A stretch of DNA of 64,000 bases. Source: Panopea generosa (Eukaryota > Mollusca > Bivalvia > Adapedonta > Hiatellidae). Numbering within the stretch: the first letter of the stretch is position 1; each line of letters starts with the position of its first letter. Under the pieces are notes generated by a model. The model saw only the letters and a program-made list of their open reading frames with translations. It was not told the origin of the DNA and did no database searches. This document shows positions 49,201 through 58,427 of the stretch, piece after piece. Both the position numbers and the translations under genes were made by a program. The stretch covers positions 52,643,206 through 52,707,205 of the forward strand of contig CM055901.1 in NCBI GenBank assembly GCA_029582155.1, read 5' to 3'.

Positions 49201-52200
49201 TCTTCAATAAAAATCAATGAAACCATAAATGACTTGCAGTTTTTATGGAGCCAGTCTAAAATCATGATCACTTGAACGCTTATCATACATTAAACATACT
49301 TAAATATTACTTCTGAATGAAGATGAACAGGTCATTAAGCAGTGATATTTATTATTAGAAGCCAGCATATTATTCTAATAAGCCAGGTCTGATTTGTTCA
49401 GTTGGTAATGCATCTGACTATCAATCCAGGGGTCGTGAGTTAGAATCCCCACCTGGCCAGTCTTGGTTGTGATTGATATACTACATTGCATCTCAATATC
49501 ATTCATCTCCCTCCGCTGATTCAAGTGTTATCTGTTATCAGTGAGATGGTGTGTGCTCGAGTACTGGTTCATCTGCCAGGATTCCAGAAAACAGTGGTCA
49601 GTTATCTAATGATCTGTTAGACCTTGAGACAATATTTTGAGTGCTGCCACACTGCGGTATCATGCTGCAGATACATGGTATGATACCTCACCCAGTCACA
49701 TTATACTAACACTGGGCAGACAAGACCCGAGGGCTAAGCTAGGAAGTACCAATTTTGCAAGTCTTTGATATGACCCAGTTGGGGATAAAATCTACAACCT
49801 TCCACACTAGACCCCTTTTCATTATAACTTGAATTTGAATACTAGATGTAGTATAAAATTACCATTAGTACTAAAGGTAACGGGTGAAGGAAATGTCCAA
49901 CTGAAGAATACCAAAAGAGGATCAGTCAGTGGGGGAGGGAGTTTTTAATCCAAAATTCACCCCAACAGAGTTATCCCACTTATCCCCTTGGGTTCCTTTT
50001 ATGGTAGAACAAACATGTGAAGAGTTCAAATGTTGTTTAACTGTTTTCCTATATATATTTTCTTCACTGGGGAGTATTGTAATAGTAACATACATTAATA
50101 TAATAGTAAACTTTTGTAGTTTGTTGTTGTGATGGTCGTGAAAATTTGAAATAAATGATTACTGTACAAATATTTTATTGAAACAAATGTTTTAAACATT
50201 ATTTTTATCACATTTATTGGTGGAGGACCCATATATTTATAACATAACATAACATGACATAAAAAGCATAATATAACATGACATGACATAACATATAAAA
50301 CATGACATGACATATAAAACATTACATTACATGGCATGACATATAAAACATTACAAAACATGACATTAAAACATTACATAACACAACATGGCATGACATA
50401 CAAAATATTACATAACATGACATGGCATGACATATAAAACATTACATATCATAACATGACATATAAAACATTACATAACATGGCATGACATATATAACAT
50501 TACATGACATGACATATAAAACATGACATGGCATGACATATAAAACATTACATGACATGGCATATAAAACATTACATATAAAAACATGACATATAAAACA
50601 TTACATGACAGTCATGACATATAAAACATTACATGACATGATATATAAAACTTTAAATAACATAACATGAATAACATGACATTGAAAACATTACATAACA
50701 CTGCATGACATATAAAACATTACATTACATGACATATAAAACATTACTGTCATGACATATAAAACATTACATAACATGACATGACATATAAAACATTACA
50801 TGGCATGACATGGCATGACATATAAAACATTACATAACATGGCATGACATATAAAACATTACATAACATGGCATGACATATAAAACATTACATAACATGG
50901 CATGACATATAAAACATAACATCAAAGGCTTTTAAAAACAGATTACCACTTACTAAGGTACTTTCACTATGTGGTGCCAGCCTGCTGTAGTATTTATATC
51001 TGCTGACAACAGCAGATGTGTGACTGTCATGGCTGTCATAACTGTTGCTTGTACTATTTATAGATGCATAAGCTACTGGCTGTCTCAGGAGTCCATCAGA
51101 TACACGTCGGTCTGGTCTGGGTCTTGGAGGATTTCTGTAACAAAGAATACAAAAATAGTAAAGTAATGCAATGTGGTACTGTATAATTAATGCAAAATGA
51201 GATGAGAAGAAACGAGACAAATACAATATACTTAACACCTCTGAACAAGACACTTTTTCCTCATATGATTAGTACTGGTTCTACACAGTAAGATTTTAAG
51301 CGTGATTTGTCCAAGTTGTACAAACTTGTTTCACAATCAAAGTAAAATAAATAAATTCAAACTAAACTTATAGCCTTTAATAATGCATGGTTTTGAATAT
51401 TGAATAGATTTTTCACCCAAGATCTACTATCATTTTATTGGTTCATATTTCATCTAGAACACAATTAATTTGTTAATTTTGTTTAAATATGAAAAAATTG
51501 TTGGCATAAAATTGAAAATAAGGTAAAAAGTTTTTAGTTATTTTATTCATGTCAAATCTTGATTTGATACAATACTCCCACTTGCGTTTTTAATGGCGTT
51601 AAGTGTACAACCCCTTAACATGTGGAATATAATATAATTTACCATTTCTTTAATCCATACAATATGAGTTTACATGGCAAGCCAGGAGCTCAATGTTACA
51701 GTTTTAGGTTCTGTGACACATGGATGATCTTTTAAATTGGACAGCCAGCCAAACACAGTACGCATACTGTACAGTCATGTATTTAGATTCCATTTGTACA
51801 CAGGGGTCATGAGTTCGAATCCCCCGCCCGGCAACAGTCTCTGTGATGATTGACATACGACATTGTGTCTCATTATCATTCGTCTCTCACCACTGATTCA
51901 AGAGGGAAAGTTATCAGTTACTTGCAGAGATGGGGTGTGCTCGATTACTGGTTAATCCCAGGAAACAGTGGTTAGGTTAACTGATCGTCTGAAGGAGGAG
52001 ACATCACAATGAACTTGAGTAGACCATCGTCCTTTCACTTTCTTACATAAAGCCAAGGTCACTAGACACAATAAAACTGATAACAATATATACAATATCA
52101 CACAAGTAAACATGGACAATACAACTGCTAACGATAACCCATCTAATAAAACATTGTTAACAAAAATTTTAAAATTTTATTTACATCTCACTCTCATTAC

Positions 52201-54813
52201 AAGTTGATGTGACATGTTATCAACTCACCTGAATTGTAAATTATGTTCATGTATCTTTCAAACCTGATTTCAACACAAATGATAAGATAATGTTTTTTTT
52301 TATTATACAACATCTGCACGTAAATATACACACCATGTTTCATTATAGAACGCCTGCAGTGCAATGTATATTTACAAACCATTTTTTTCACTATACTATA
52401 TTACATGTAAAGTTACATACCATTTTTCATTATATAACATATTCATGTAAATTAACACACCATTTTTCATTATATAACATATGCATGTAAATTAAACACA
52501 CCATTTTTTTTATTATATAACATATGCATATAAATTTACACACCTTTTTTCATCATATAACATATGCATATAAATTTACACACCATTTTTCATTATATAA
52601 CATATGCATGTAAATTTCCACATCTTTTTCATTACACAACATATGCATGTAAATTTACAAACCATAAAGAAAATAGGAACCTAGTAAGTACTATGCTCAT
52701 CTGTTATCTGATGATAGCCAATTCCTTCAAGATAATATGAGAGCTGTTGAAGACTGGGGAAATAGTAAAGAGTTTCAATGTTTTCAGTGATATACCGTTA
52801 GAAAAGGAACTCACGAGTCCTCCTACCCATAACATGGCCACATACTGAGACAGTTGAAGGTAGCAAACACAATTGGAGATCTGGAGTCTGCTGTTGTAGA
52901 AAAATGTAACAAAACTAGGGGTGTAACAATTCATCAATGCATCGATGGATCAAGATTCAACTTTCCGCTGATATGTGTATCAGGTGTTAAATGGAACTTC
53001 CAATATATCATGACGCAATGCATTTTTGAGACCTACAATGCATTGATACAATTGTCAGATATAGTGCATCGCAATTCCATTCTTGATGAAACATAAAAAC
53101 TACCTAATAAAAACTAACAAACAAAAAAGAACGGGTTTTTAAACAAGCAAGACGGATAAATACTGGTAAACATGTGACAAATATCACAGACAGCATAATT
53201 ATAAATGTCGTAATCTCCTTCCCATCAGGTACTATCCCATTATGTTTATTTCATCACTCTCGCAGTTATGCAGTGTAACAAGTTCTGTTGTTCTCTGTTA
53301 ATAATGATACTTTTAGGTTGCATACAAGCATAGTTATTACATACACCTTATTAAACAATCATGGTGATTGAATAAGATACTGGCATTGCATCCTGATTTA
53401 AATATTGCATTATGCATCACCTTTTATTTTCACAGGCAATATGTATAGCGATACGTATTGTTCTGCAAATGAAGTATTGGTATTGTTTTGATGAGAATTT
53501 CATTTTGCAATGTAACAATTTTGATTTATGCTCCTGAGATCAATAGAAGTTAAGATAATTGATAACGAGATAATGCAAGCTTTTGCATGATTACGCAAAT
53601 GTTCACAAAATATCAATCAGTTGCCTTTCCTTCCCTATATTATTTCCTTGCCCATATTATTATTTTAGAGGGATCTTTTATAGGGATTTCCATAACTCTG
53701 TTAGGCTTTTTTTCATCATTTTTTCATGAGATCTGCATAAGGATGAAACATATATGGTCTTCAGGGCCATGGCCACACTGGGACAAATGGGGACATTTGA
53801 GGAATTTTAATTTTTTTAATTGTATTTTTGTGGGAAAAACTCCACATGCAGTTAGTTTTACTGATCTAAAAGGCTTAACAAATAAAATTTATCACAGATA
53901 TTGAAAAACTGCAGTAGATCTTGGTCTATATGTGCATTCTAGGCTGTAATATTTTACTGGAAGGTGGCATACCCCTGGACCCTCTTTCCCCTCCCTGTAT
54001 AATCAAAATTTGGCTACGACCCTGATCTTTACTCCTATAATGCTGATTTAAGCCCAGATGATATTATCCCTTGTATATCTAATACCACAATATACCTATT
54101 ACGGAGAATGCCCGTCTAATAACAATATCCAAAGACATGCACAAAGCTTGAAATTTTGTTAGGATCAGCATTTGTTTACATTTCAGACCAGCAACAGTTT
54201 ATTACTCAACACACTCAAGTAACTTTATAACTGTTTATTGTTGATGCCATTATCTACATGGTTGACAAAATTTTAGACTCGCTGTAATAGGTATGTTCAG
54301 TATACAATCTGTTTTGGGAGCTAGCTGTTCTTCACAGATGAGCAGCTTGGACATCACCTCCTTTCCAATGGTATGGTCAGTAACATGAAGTCTACTCCTC
54401 TGAAATATTCCCAGATGATCTTGGCTACAAAGTGACCCATGATATTGTTCAAACCAAGTTTTGGTGCATGCTATGATGTCTGGTTTTGTTTGGTTAACTA
54501 CTTGCTGCAAGTTTGGTATTTTGTTTTTCATTGAACTACAGTTTATGTTCAAAATATATGATTGATATGCTGAAAAATGTCCACAGCATTCATATTAAAT
54601 TAAGTCCTAATACTGAATATAAAGGTCAATTAGACAAACCTAATGACACCAACAGTTCTGAGTCACACTCACTGGCTTCTCACAGATTGTCACATTTGAC
54701 CGGACTTCACACACAGATATGTTTCAAATGGCTTACCTGAATGATTCATCTGTTTGATAAGATGACAAAATGGGACTCGTGTCATCCTCTACACTATTAA
54801 TTGAACCGTTCAT
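31114..54813 (-). CDS. SLC38A9: SLC38A9 orthologue, lysosomal arginine sensor/transporter, exons 1-10 (3' end not found)
   Basis: Amino-acid transporter of the lysosomal membrane that senses arginine and activates mTORC1 through Ragulator-Rag. Ten exons join in consistent phase (54737-54813, 50954-51134, 48980-49065, 45776-45839, 44236-44329, 42729-42896, 39794-39835, 35744-35956, 35197-35301, 31114-31220) to 379 residues; human is 561. The cytosolic N terminus keeps YYSRL (74-78) and PDHVVP (89-94), equivalents of human Y71/L74/P85/P90 that contact Rag-Ragulator. TM1 has WNTMMGTS (119-126). Exon 6 carries MIVYWILMSNF, exon 8 a luminal loop with NLS and NHT glycosylation sites followed by NFKSPTFF, and exon 10 LTGVAALAYFIQN. 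All these have close human counterparts. The C-terminal 180 or so residues are missing from the window or unrecognised. The start is supported by an in-frame TAA nine bases upstream. Four introns contain junction-derived arrays. Confidence 0.93.
31178..33270 (-). repeat. 84-bp array built on the exon 10 acceptor junction, about 25 units
   Basis: Each unit (minus strand) is about 42 bp of intron end, including AATATTACAG, followed by the first 42 bp of exon 10 (AGTATAAGAACACATTCC, then CTGACTGGTGTGGCGGCCC). The unit next to the exon is the real junction; the others lie inside the intron. Period 84 keeps the frame, so long open frames arise on both strands and the one at 31063-31860 (minus) runs into exon 10. 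Copies differ by single bases (TTGACA/TCAACA, GCCGCC/GCCCCC); one or two lack the CAG. Confidence 0.95.
33335..35115 (-). repeat. 84-bp array resembling the exon 9 donor junction, 21 units
   Basis: Each unit (minus strand) holds TATGTCCACAGTAAGTAC. The real exon 9 end is TATGTCCATGGTAAGTAC, so 16 of 18 positions match. About 18 of 21 units keep GTAAGT. The rest of the unit (TTGTCCACAAAATGTACAAT, TATATGTGTGG) is intron-like. The array starts about 80 bp into the intron. Open frames of up to 382 codons in three plus frames and two minus frames are by-products. Confidence 0.92.
35197..35301 (-). CDS. SLC38A9: SLC38A9 exon 9
   Basis: 105 bp, acceptor TACAG, donor CATG|GTAAGT. Encodes GTVSVTYLVVFVMRNAIDWG (human GTVSVLYLIFLV) and ends SSPEYVH. 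Confidence 0.9.
35744..35956 (-). CDS. SLC38A9: SLC38A9 exon 8 (luminal loop and next TM)
   Basis: 213 bp, acceptor TTACAG, donor TTAG|GTAATA. Encodes PICPSRSP, NLS and NHT glycosylation sites, FAKYWDEQNTVPLFLV and INFKSPTFFTKFNAL. Human has WDKSRTVPFYLV and NFKSPSFFSKFN. Confidence 0.92.
   Translation of the reverse strand: MPSALQGHHHHLMPICLYHLHRQATIILTPMMQHLPNTGTSRIRFPCFWWLLYFLSSTLNLRHSSQNLMH
36004..36241. mobile_element. second Harbinger-like MITE family
   Basis: 238 bp with imperfect inverted ends of about 40 bp: GGCCATCCTTAAAAA on the left and the complement GGCTGTCCGTAAAAA from the right. TTA lies on each side (36001-36003, 36242-36244). Sits in SLC38A9 intron 7 just upstream of exon 8. 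No coding capacity. Confidence 0.6.
37787..38440 (+). repeat. about 160-bp repeat, four diverged copies
   Basis: Four successive copies (starts near 37787, 37947, 38110, 38269) share GGGCCATAACTCT, ATTGGCTGGTTATCAAACTT and a GATAAAGAAT block. Lies in SLC38A9 intron 7. The motif is like common bivalve interspersed repeats. Confidence 0.75.
38441..39369. other. SLC38A9 intron 7, nothing recognised
   Basis: AT-rich intron with poly(A/T) runs and a 71-codon plus frame with no domain. Confidence 0.35.
39370..39560 (+). mobile_element. SINE fragment in SLC38A9 intron 7
   Basis: Contains TATCAATCCAGGGGTTGTGA and GTTTGAATCCCTGCC with part of the body. The 5' head is degraded (GTTGAATCAGTATGG). Confidence 0.6.
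39794..39835 (-). CDS. SLC38A9: SLC38A9 exon 7 (small)
   Basis: 42 bp, acceptor TTTCAG, donor ATG|GTTTGT (weak). Encodes QINGEGAVSSSSY, in the position of the human HHINDTDTILSTNN loop. It is accepted because it fits the phase on both sides. Confidence 0.7.
40085..42115 (+). repeat. minisatellite with higher-order structure in SLC38A9 intron 6
   Basis: Basic phrases ACTGGCAAACTTTCTCACAT, CCAGTAGAACCATCAAC and CTTCCACAAGTA alternate with 30- to 50-bp spacing. A higher-order period of about 327 bp is visible (the phrase AATTAATTGGCAAACTCTCT recurs at about 40480 and 40807). Minus-strand open frames with DVRKF repeats are by-products. Unlike the junction arrays it carries no exon edge. Confidence 0.9.
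42729..42896 (-). CDS. SLC38A9: SLC38A9 exon 6 (TM3)
   Basis: 168 bp, acceptor TTTCAG, donor ACC|GTAGGT. Contains FSDVCREYLGRW and GGMIVYWILMSNFMYN; human PDVCRHYFG and GAMIVYWVLMSNFLFN. Confidence 0.9.
42957..43799. mobile_element. pogo/Tigger-like non-autonomous element
   Basis: 843 bp, left end TA|CAGTAGAACTTCGATC, right end GAAGTTATACTG|TA, so inverted ends with TA on both sides. No transposase seen. Sits in SLC38A9 intron 5. Confidence 0.6.
44236..44329 (-). CDS. SLC38A9: SLC38A9 exon 5 (TM2)
   Basis: 94 bp, acceptor TTACAG, donor TTA|GTAAGT. AGFATGIVLLVLMGLLMLYT then SYRILHSLRGL; human [20 protein letters not shown]. Confidence 0.92.
44395..44875 (+). repeat. irregular AT-rich minisatellite in SLC38A9 intron 4
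   Basis: Units of about 18-22 bp around AACAATGTAATAAACATGA, interspersed with ATATTGAATAATGTAATAAA. The order is irregular. No exon edge is recognisable in it. Confidence 0.8.
44880..45235. other. less AT-rich insert with open frames on both strands
   Basis: A plus frame (44874-45296) and a minus frame (45163-44729) are both open across this block, which is more GC-rich than its surroundings. Neither resembles a protein I know, and human SLC38A9 has no exon here. It may be a fragment of an interspersed repeat. Confidence 0.3.
45236..45790 (-). repeat. 36/37-bp array built on the exon 4 donor junction, 15 units
   Basis: Each unit (minus strand) contains ATAAACCAG|GTGAGTTTA followed by ATATATTCTACC. 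The unit at 45775 is the genuine end of exon 4; fourteen more lie in the intron. Variants include GGTTAGTTT in the units near 45630-45740 and CGTTTG in others. All keep CCAG|GT. Confidence 0.95.
45776..45839 (-). CDS. SLC38A9: SLC38A9 exon 4 (TM1)
   Basis: 64 bp, completes ATA then FSLWNTMMGTSLLSMPWSIN and Q, ending AACCAG|GTGAGT. The human segment is WNTMMGTSILSIPWG. The last 9 exon bases plus donor are repeated in the array that follows. Confidence 0.92.
46110..46245 (-). mobile_element. tRNA-like SINE fragment in SLC38A9 intron 3
   Basis: On the minus strand CTATGGCTGAGTAGTTTAAG and GGGTTCAATTCCAGC resemble A and B boxes of a serine/leucine-like tRNA with an extended arm between. It is not closed into an acceptor stem, so it is taken as SINE-derived. 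Confidence 0.4.
46290..49020 (-). repeat. 51-bp array built on the exon 3 donor junction, about 50 units
   Basis: Each unit (minus strand) has GGATCTCAGCCAAGCTGGAT and CACTGTGTAAGTAA, that is about 26 bp of exon 3 and about 25 bp of intron with the donor. The high-coordinate end merges with the real exon (48980-49065, GGATCTCAGTCAAGCTGGAT and CACTAT|GTAAGT). Most units keep GTAAGT. Plus-strand frames with a 17-residue period (MCLNYLHSDPAWLRSQY) are by-products. Copies at 46290-46500 are the most diverged. Confidence 0.95.
48980..49065 (-). CDS. SLC38A9: SLC38A9 exon 3
   Basis: 86 bp, acceptor TTACAG, donor CACTAT|GTAAGT. Encodes TMPDHVVPS at its start and GSQSSWIT at its end. The donor-side 26 bp of this exon are copied about 50 times in the downstream intron. 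Confidence 0.88.
49380..49640 (+). mobile_element. tRNA-derived SINE in SLC38A9 intron 2
   Basis: Head GTCTGATTTGTTCAGTTGGT, GACTATCAATCCAGGGGTCG, B box GAGTTAGAATCCC and the family body, more diverged than the other copies. Confidence 0.75.
49641..50233. other. SLC38A9 intron 2, nothing recognised
   Basis: Contains GGTATGATACCTCACCCAGT-type sequence and a 67-codon frame; no supported feature. Confidence 0.3.
50234..50920 (+). repeat. ACATGACATATAAA-type minisatellite in SLC38A9 intron 2
   Basis: Irregular repeats of ACATGACATATAAAACATTA and CATAACATGGCATGACATAT, period about 25-40 bp. It stops about 35 bp before exon 2's donor and holds no exon sequence. Confidence 0.85.
50954..51134 (-). 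CDS. SLC38A9: SLC38A9 exon 2
   Basis: 181 bp, acceptor TTACAG, donor TTA|GTAAGT. Arginine/proline-rich start (NPPRPRPDRR), serine/threonine-rich middle, then SRYKYYSRLAPHSESTL. The YYSRL block matches human HYYSRL. Confidence 0.88.
51235..51366 (+). mobile_element. second SINE-like family, copy 2
   Basis: Tail matching 2825-2965: AGTACTGGTTCTA, GATTTGTCCAAGTTGTA and AAGTAAAATAAATAA. Confidence 0.5.
51800..51992 (+). mobile_element. 5'-truncated tRNA-derived SINE in SLC38A9 intron 1
   Basis: Begins inside the tRNA-like head (CAGGGGTCATGAGTTCGAAT) and carries the body to GGTTAACTGATCGTCTG; the 3' tail is absent. Confidence 0.75.
52280..52665 (+). repeat. about 38-bp minisatellite in SLC38A9 intron 1
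   Basis: About ten units with CATTATATAACATATGCATG, TAAATT and ACACACCATTTTT. It lies away from any exon. Confidence 0.85.
52912..53095 (+). mobile_element. possible hAT-like MITE
   Basis: AGGGGTGTAACAATTCATCA followed by ATGCATCGATG, and a partial inverted counterpart GTGCATCGCAATTCC near 53060. This style is typical of hAT-type MITEs. The far end is not clear. Confidence 0.35.
53096..54249. other. SLC38A9 intron 1, nothing recognised
   Basis: AT-rich intron. A 105-codon plus frame at 53587-53904 has low-complexity hydrophobic content and no family resemblance. Confidence 0.3.
54250..54575 (-). pseudogene. LINE endonuclease fragment in SLC38A9 intron 1
   Basis: The minus frame reads ILNINCSSMKNKIPNLQQVV then NQTKPDIIACTKTWFE, the start of an APE-type endonuclease domain of non-LTR retrotransposons (typical NINCNSI...KPDII..TETWL). 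E of TETW is K here (CTKTW). Only this domain start survives; no reverse transcriptase adjoins. Confidence 0.6.
54737..54813 (-). CDS. SLC38A9: SLC38A9 exon 1 (start codon)
   Basis: 25 codons plus two bases, MNGSINSVEDDTSPILSSYQ then TDESF, ending at CAG|GTAAGC. Human has a longer N terminus of different sequence, as is usual for this disordered part. Confidence 0.8.
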
Positions 54814-55278
54814 GTTTATTTATCTCCGAATATCATTTTCGTTCTAAAATAACAACTCCTCTTGTTGTGATATGAAAGGTCGTTATACTGGTATTCTGTT
54901 TCATGAGATCTCTTTAAATACATGATTTGCAGGATGGAGACCAGTACTATGTATTTCCGGTTCAAATCTCTGTCCCAATGTCAGTTCGACCTGGTAAAGA
55001 TAATTTTAATATTTTTCATAATAATTTATACCATTTAGCAAACAAAACCCAACAAAATAAATGAAAGAAAGTTTAATTATTACGAAATGACTAAAATATG
55101 AAAATAATAGATGTTTGTGACGGTAAAGGATCCTGATTTTTTTTTTCTGAAACGAACTGATAAAAGAGCGAAACTCAATTTTGTTGTGTGTCCTTGTAAG
55201 GTCAAGGTCGTTTGCAGACGCTTATTCGAAGTCTGACGTTTAGTCTTTGCTGAATAAATTCTTAAAAAACTGCTTAAT
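54814..55278. promoter_or_regulatory. divergent promoter region SLC38A9/PGM1
   Basis: 465 bp between the two start codons, which point away from each other. No obvious TATA box in a useful position was seen. The arrangement suggests shared regulation; transcription start sites cannot be placed from sequence. Confidence 0.5.
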
Positions 55279-55524
55279 ATGGCATTCACGAGTAAAACAG
55301 TGTCCACATCGCCTATTGATGGTCAGAAACCAGGAACAAGTGGACTGAGAAAGGCTGTCAAAGTCTACCAACAGGAGAATTACACAGAGAATTTTGTCCA
55401 GTGCACTTTGTCAGCAGCCTTGGGTGACAAGTTGGCAGGAAGCACCGTAGTGGTAGGTGGCGATGGTCGGTACTTCATGAAGGAAGCTACACACACGATT
55501 ATCCAAATATGTGCAGCAAATGGG
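55279..55524 (+). CDS. PGM1: phosphoglucomutase-1, first coding exon
   Basis: Cytosolic enzyme interconverting glucose 1-phosphate and glucose 6-phosphate. 82 codons: a variable start, then DGQKPGTSGLRKAVKVYQQE, NYTENFVQ, and VVVGGDGRYFMKEATHTIIQ ending AANG. Human PGM1 has QKPGTSGLRKRVKVF, NYAENFIQ and LVVGGDGRFYMKEA. The exon ends in phase 0 at GGG|GTATGT. The catalytic TASHNP serine and the rest lie in later exons, which I could not find in the remaining 8.5 kb. The start is the only ATG in a suitable position. Confidence 0.92.
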
Positions 55525-58427
55525 GTATGTTATGTTAACTAACAAGATACAAATATTTTAAAATAAGTACATATAACTAAATTGCATTAAAACCACAGTG
55601 TATGAATAATTTCGGTTCAAAGTTTTTTTTAGCCTATAATGATATCATCCTGATGTCACTGTTTTTCACGTGTATAAGAGGATATTAATCGCACAATTGG
55701 CAATATTTACAAATAGTTTCCACGTGGTCATTGAATGAAATGAAAAATGTAAAAAATAATGGTTCCGATACAAATAAGGAAGTCATTTTATGATACAGAC
55801 CTGAAAAAATGTATTTCTCACTATGTCCATTTTTCAGTTTACATAAAACCTCGACAAATGCTAGATTTGTTTAGGAATGTCAATTTCACACTGTCTGCTG
55901 AAAACAGATGCAATACAGGTCAACATCAAATGTTATAAAAATATTTTGCTTGTGCATGTCAGAAATTATAGAGGTTCCAGTGACCTTCTTATAGATGTTT
56001 TGTAAAAAAAATGAGTTTAAAATTAGCACAGGGCCACATGTTAAATGTAGAATAAAAGTAAGTAAACAGTTAAAGGTTTGTTATACAAAGTGGATGAAAA
56101 GAGGTGGATATATAAAGATGCATTAACAAAAGTATACAATAAAAAAAGATATATATATTTTTTTAAATTCAGTGTTTTTATTTGGTTATTATGATATTTT
56201 TAAAAAATAAAATTAGAAAAACTAAAAAACCTCATGCTGTTCAGTCAGTTGATATTGTTATGGAATAAACCCATTGAGAAATATTTATTCATGTGAAAGG
56301 TAAGCGCATTTTATCAGCTTTCATTTATTTGCACTTTCACAGCCTCATGTCATTTTAGTTTGACACATTGCTTCATCCCATCATGTGCTGGAAATCAGGT
56401 ACCGCCATCTTGTTGGATATATATTAGGTCACCATGATCTAACGTGAATTGTGAAGTCAGTGGACATATATTTGTTATCTTTTTGGTAGAATATTATTAA
56501 TTGATAGTTTTTTAAACGTTATATACAAGCATTTGATGTCAACATCTGCTTTGCATTGAAATAATTAGCGGCAATTCCTAAGTGCTCGAAAACCGATAAC
56601 ACCATCATACTATGGACAACATTCAGTTTGAAATCTGTTGTTCTCTCATCTGCTTTGCTGTTTTAATGAAAATGTCTGCATGGTTATAGTTCTGCTTAAA
56701 CTTACTGGGTTTTAATAGTGTTTGAAATTAGATGTGCGTGAAAAGCACGTATATGGCGATACAGTAGTACTATAAAGCTTTATGCTCTTGCAGTATAAAC
56801 ATCTCCACAAGTGCCATAGAAGTGCAGAAATTTAATTTGAAGTAAAAATAGCTGTGATTATAGCAATGCTTTCTTTCTTGAACTGGAGTTACTCGTAAAT
56901 TGTCTTTTATTATACTTGATTATGGGTATGTGATACAGCACTCTCATTTTTCAGTGGCACATAACCTAATGCACATATTAGTCATATAACCATATTAATT
57001 GGTCTCAGGGGGAAAAATATATTGATATTAAGCAGCGCTTTTACCAACAAAGTGTGACTTTTACCTGGGCTCCTCAGAGAGGAAAGTCAAGTCAAAGAAC
57101 TTGTACTGTCTGATAATTCACTGTTCAAATGGTCCAACAATTGTCAGTACTGAATGTGAACAAATCCGGACAATAGTTGAGCTTTGCATATGTGTGAGAT
57201 ATTGTTATTACACAGGCATTCACAGAAATATATATAGATATAATGCGGCATTAGCTATATATAAAATACTATGAATAATATATGCAGCCGGAAGTAATGT
57301 GTTAATAGTGTATATAATATAACTGTGACCAGGGCTATCTTTTGGCCACATTGTGTATTATTATTTATAGTTGCGAGCCTCCTGGTTACAAGCACTCTGA
57401 CATATAGATATAAATTCATGGTCTGTTTCAGTTGTTTGTGTTGTGATATGAGTGTATCAGTATACATACATGTATGTATTGCACAAAGTTATAGAGTGAA
57501 GAAGTGAGTGATTGAGAGAGTAATTTTGTTGTATGATGGGTAAACTAACAATTTCTAATTCCCGCAAAACTAACCATCTAGGCACTTTTCTTCTAACAGC
57601 CAAAACGATATCAACTCTTATAAAGTCTGCAAAGATTTACTCTATATTGATATGTTAACTACTTGCTGATCAGGTTGGTAAGGAATTACTTGTATTTCAA
57701 TTTATCTTGTTAGGAAAGTATTTGTGAAATGTATATCGCGTGAATTGATTGGTGTTTTGTTGTTATTGTTGTTTTCATGTTTTGTAAATTATGTATTGAA
57801 CTGTATCGTTACAGGTTATTGTCTTGTATTATATTTAATAATACTTTCTAAGGAAATACTGCATATTAACCCTTAAAACCCTCACATGATCTTGTGTTAT
57901 TGACTCCAACGACCATCGGTCACATTACAAAATATAATACTATGAAAATGACTCGATATGGATTCTTAGATGATATTACCATTAAATATATTGCACATAA
58001 ATGTTGCCAATGTTTCATTTCAATAATTGAATATTATGATCCTACAATTATTGAAGATGACATTTTAATGACAAAAGATTACAAAAAAAAAATATCGGTA
58101 ACATGATAGAATATTTTGTTTCATTTAGTCTGGCAAATTCAGCACTGAACCTTGCATGGAAGTGTATAGTAAATAGTTTTGGTGATTATGCTAGTTTAGG
58201 CATTGCTTATGAAAAATAAGCTTGACATCTTGTTATCATTGAGCATATTGAAATATTCAAGATGGCTGCCAATGTTGCGGCATGAATTGAAAATTATATT
58301 TTCCGCACATTTTGGTTTTTAAAGTGCAAGTGCAATGTTTTAAATTATTTGATTTTATTTATTAAATATGTCACTACCATCTAAAATATAAAACTTTGAT
58401 AATATATGCGAATAAAATATTCTTAAA
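55525..58427. other. PGM1 intron 1, nothing recognised
   Basis: AT-rich DNA. A 70-codon frame at 57894-58106 (starts MLLTPTTIGHITKYNTMKMT) has mixed composition but no known family. No exon of PGM1 was seen. Confidence 0.4.

Noticed and set aside
50234-50920. Junction origin for the intron 2 array
   Set aside because: It starts close to the exon 2 donor but contains neither GTAAGTGG nor any exon 2 sequence.
57894-58106. 70-codon frame as a PGM1 exon
   Set aside because: No similarity to PGM1 and no fitting splice sites.
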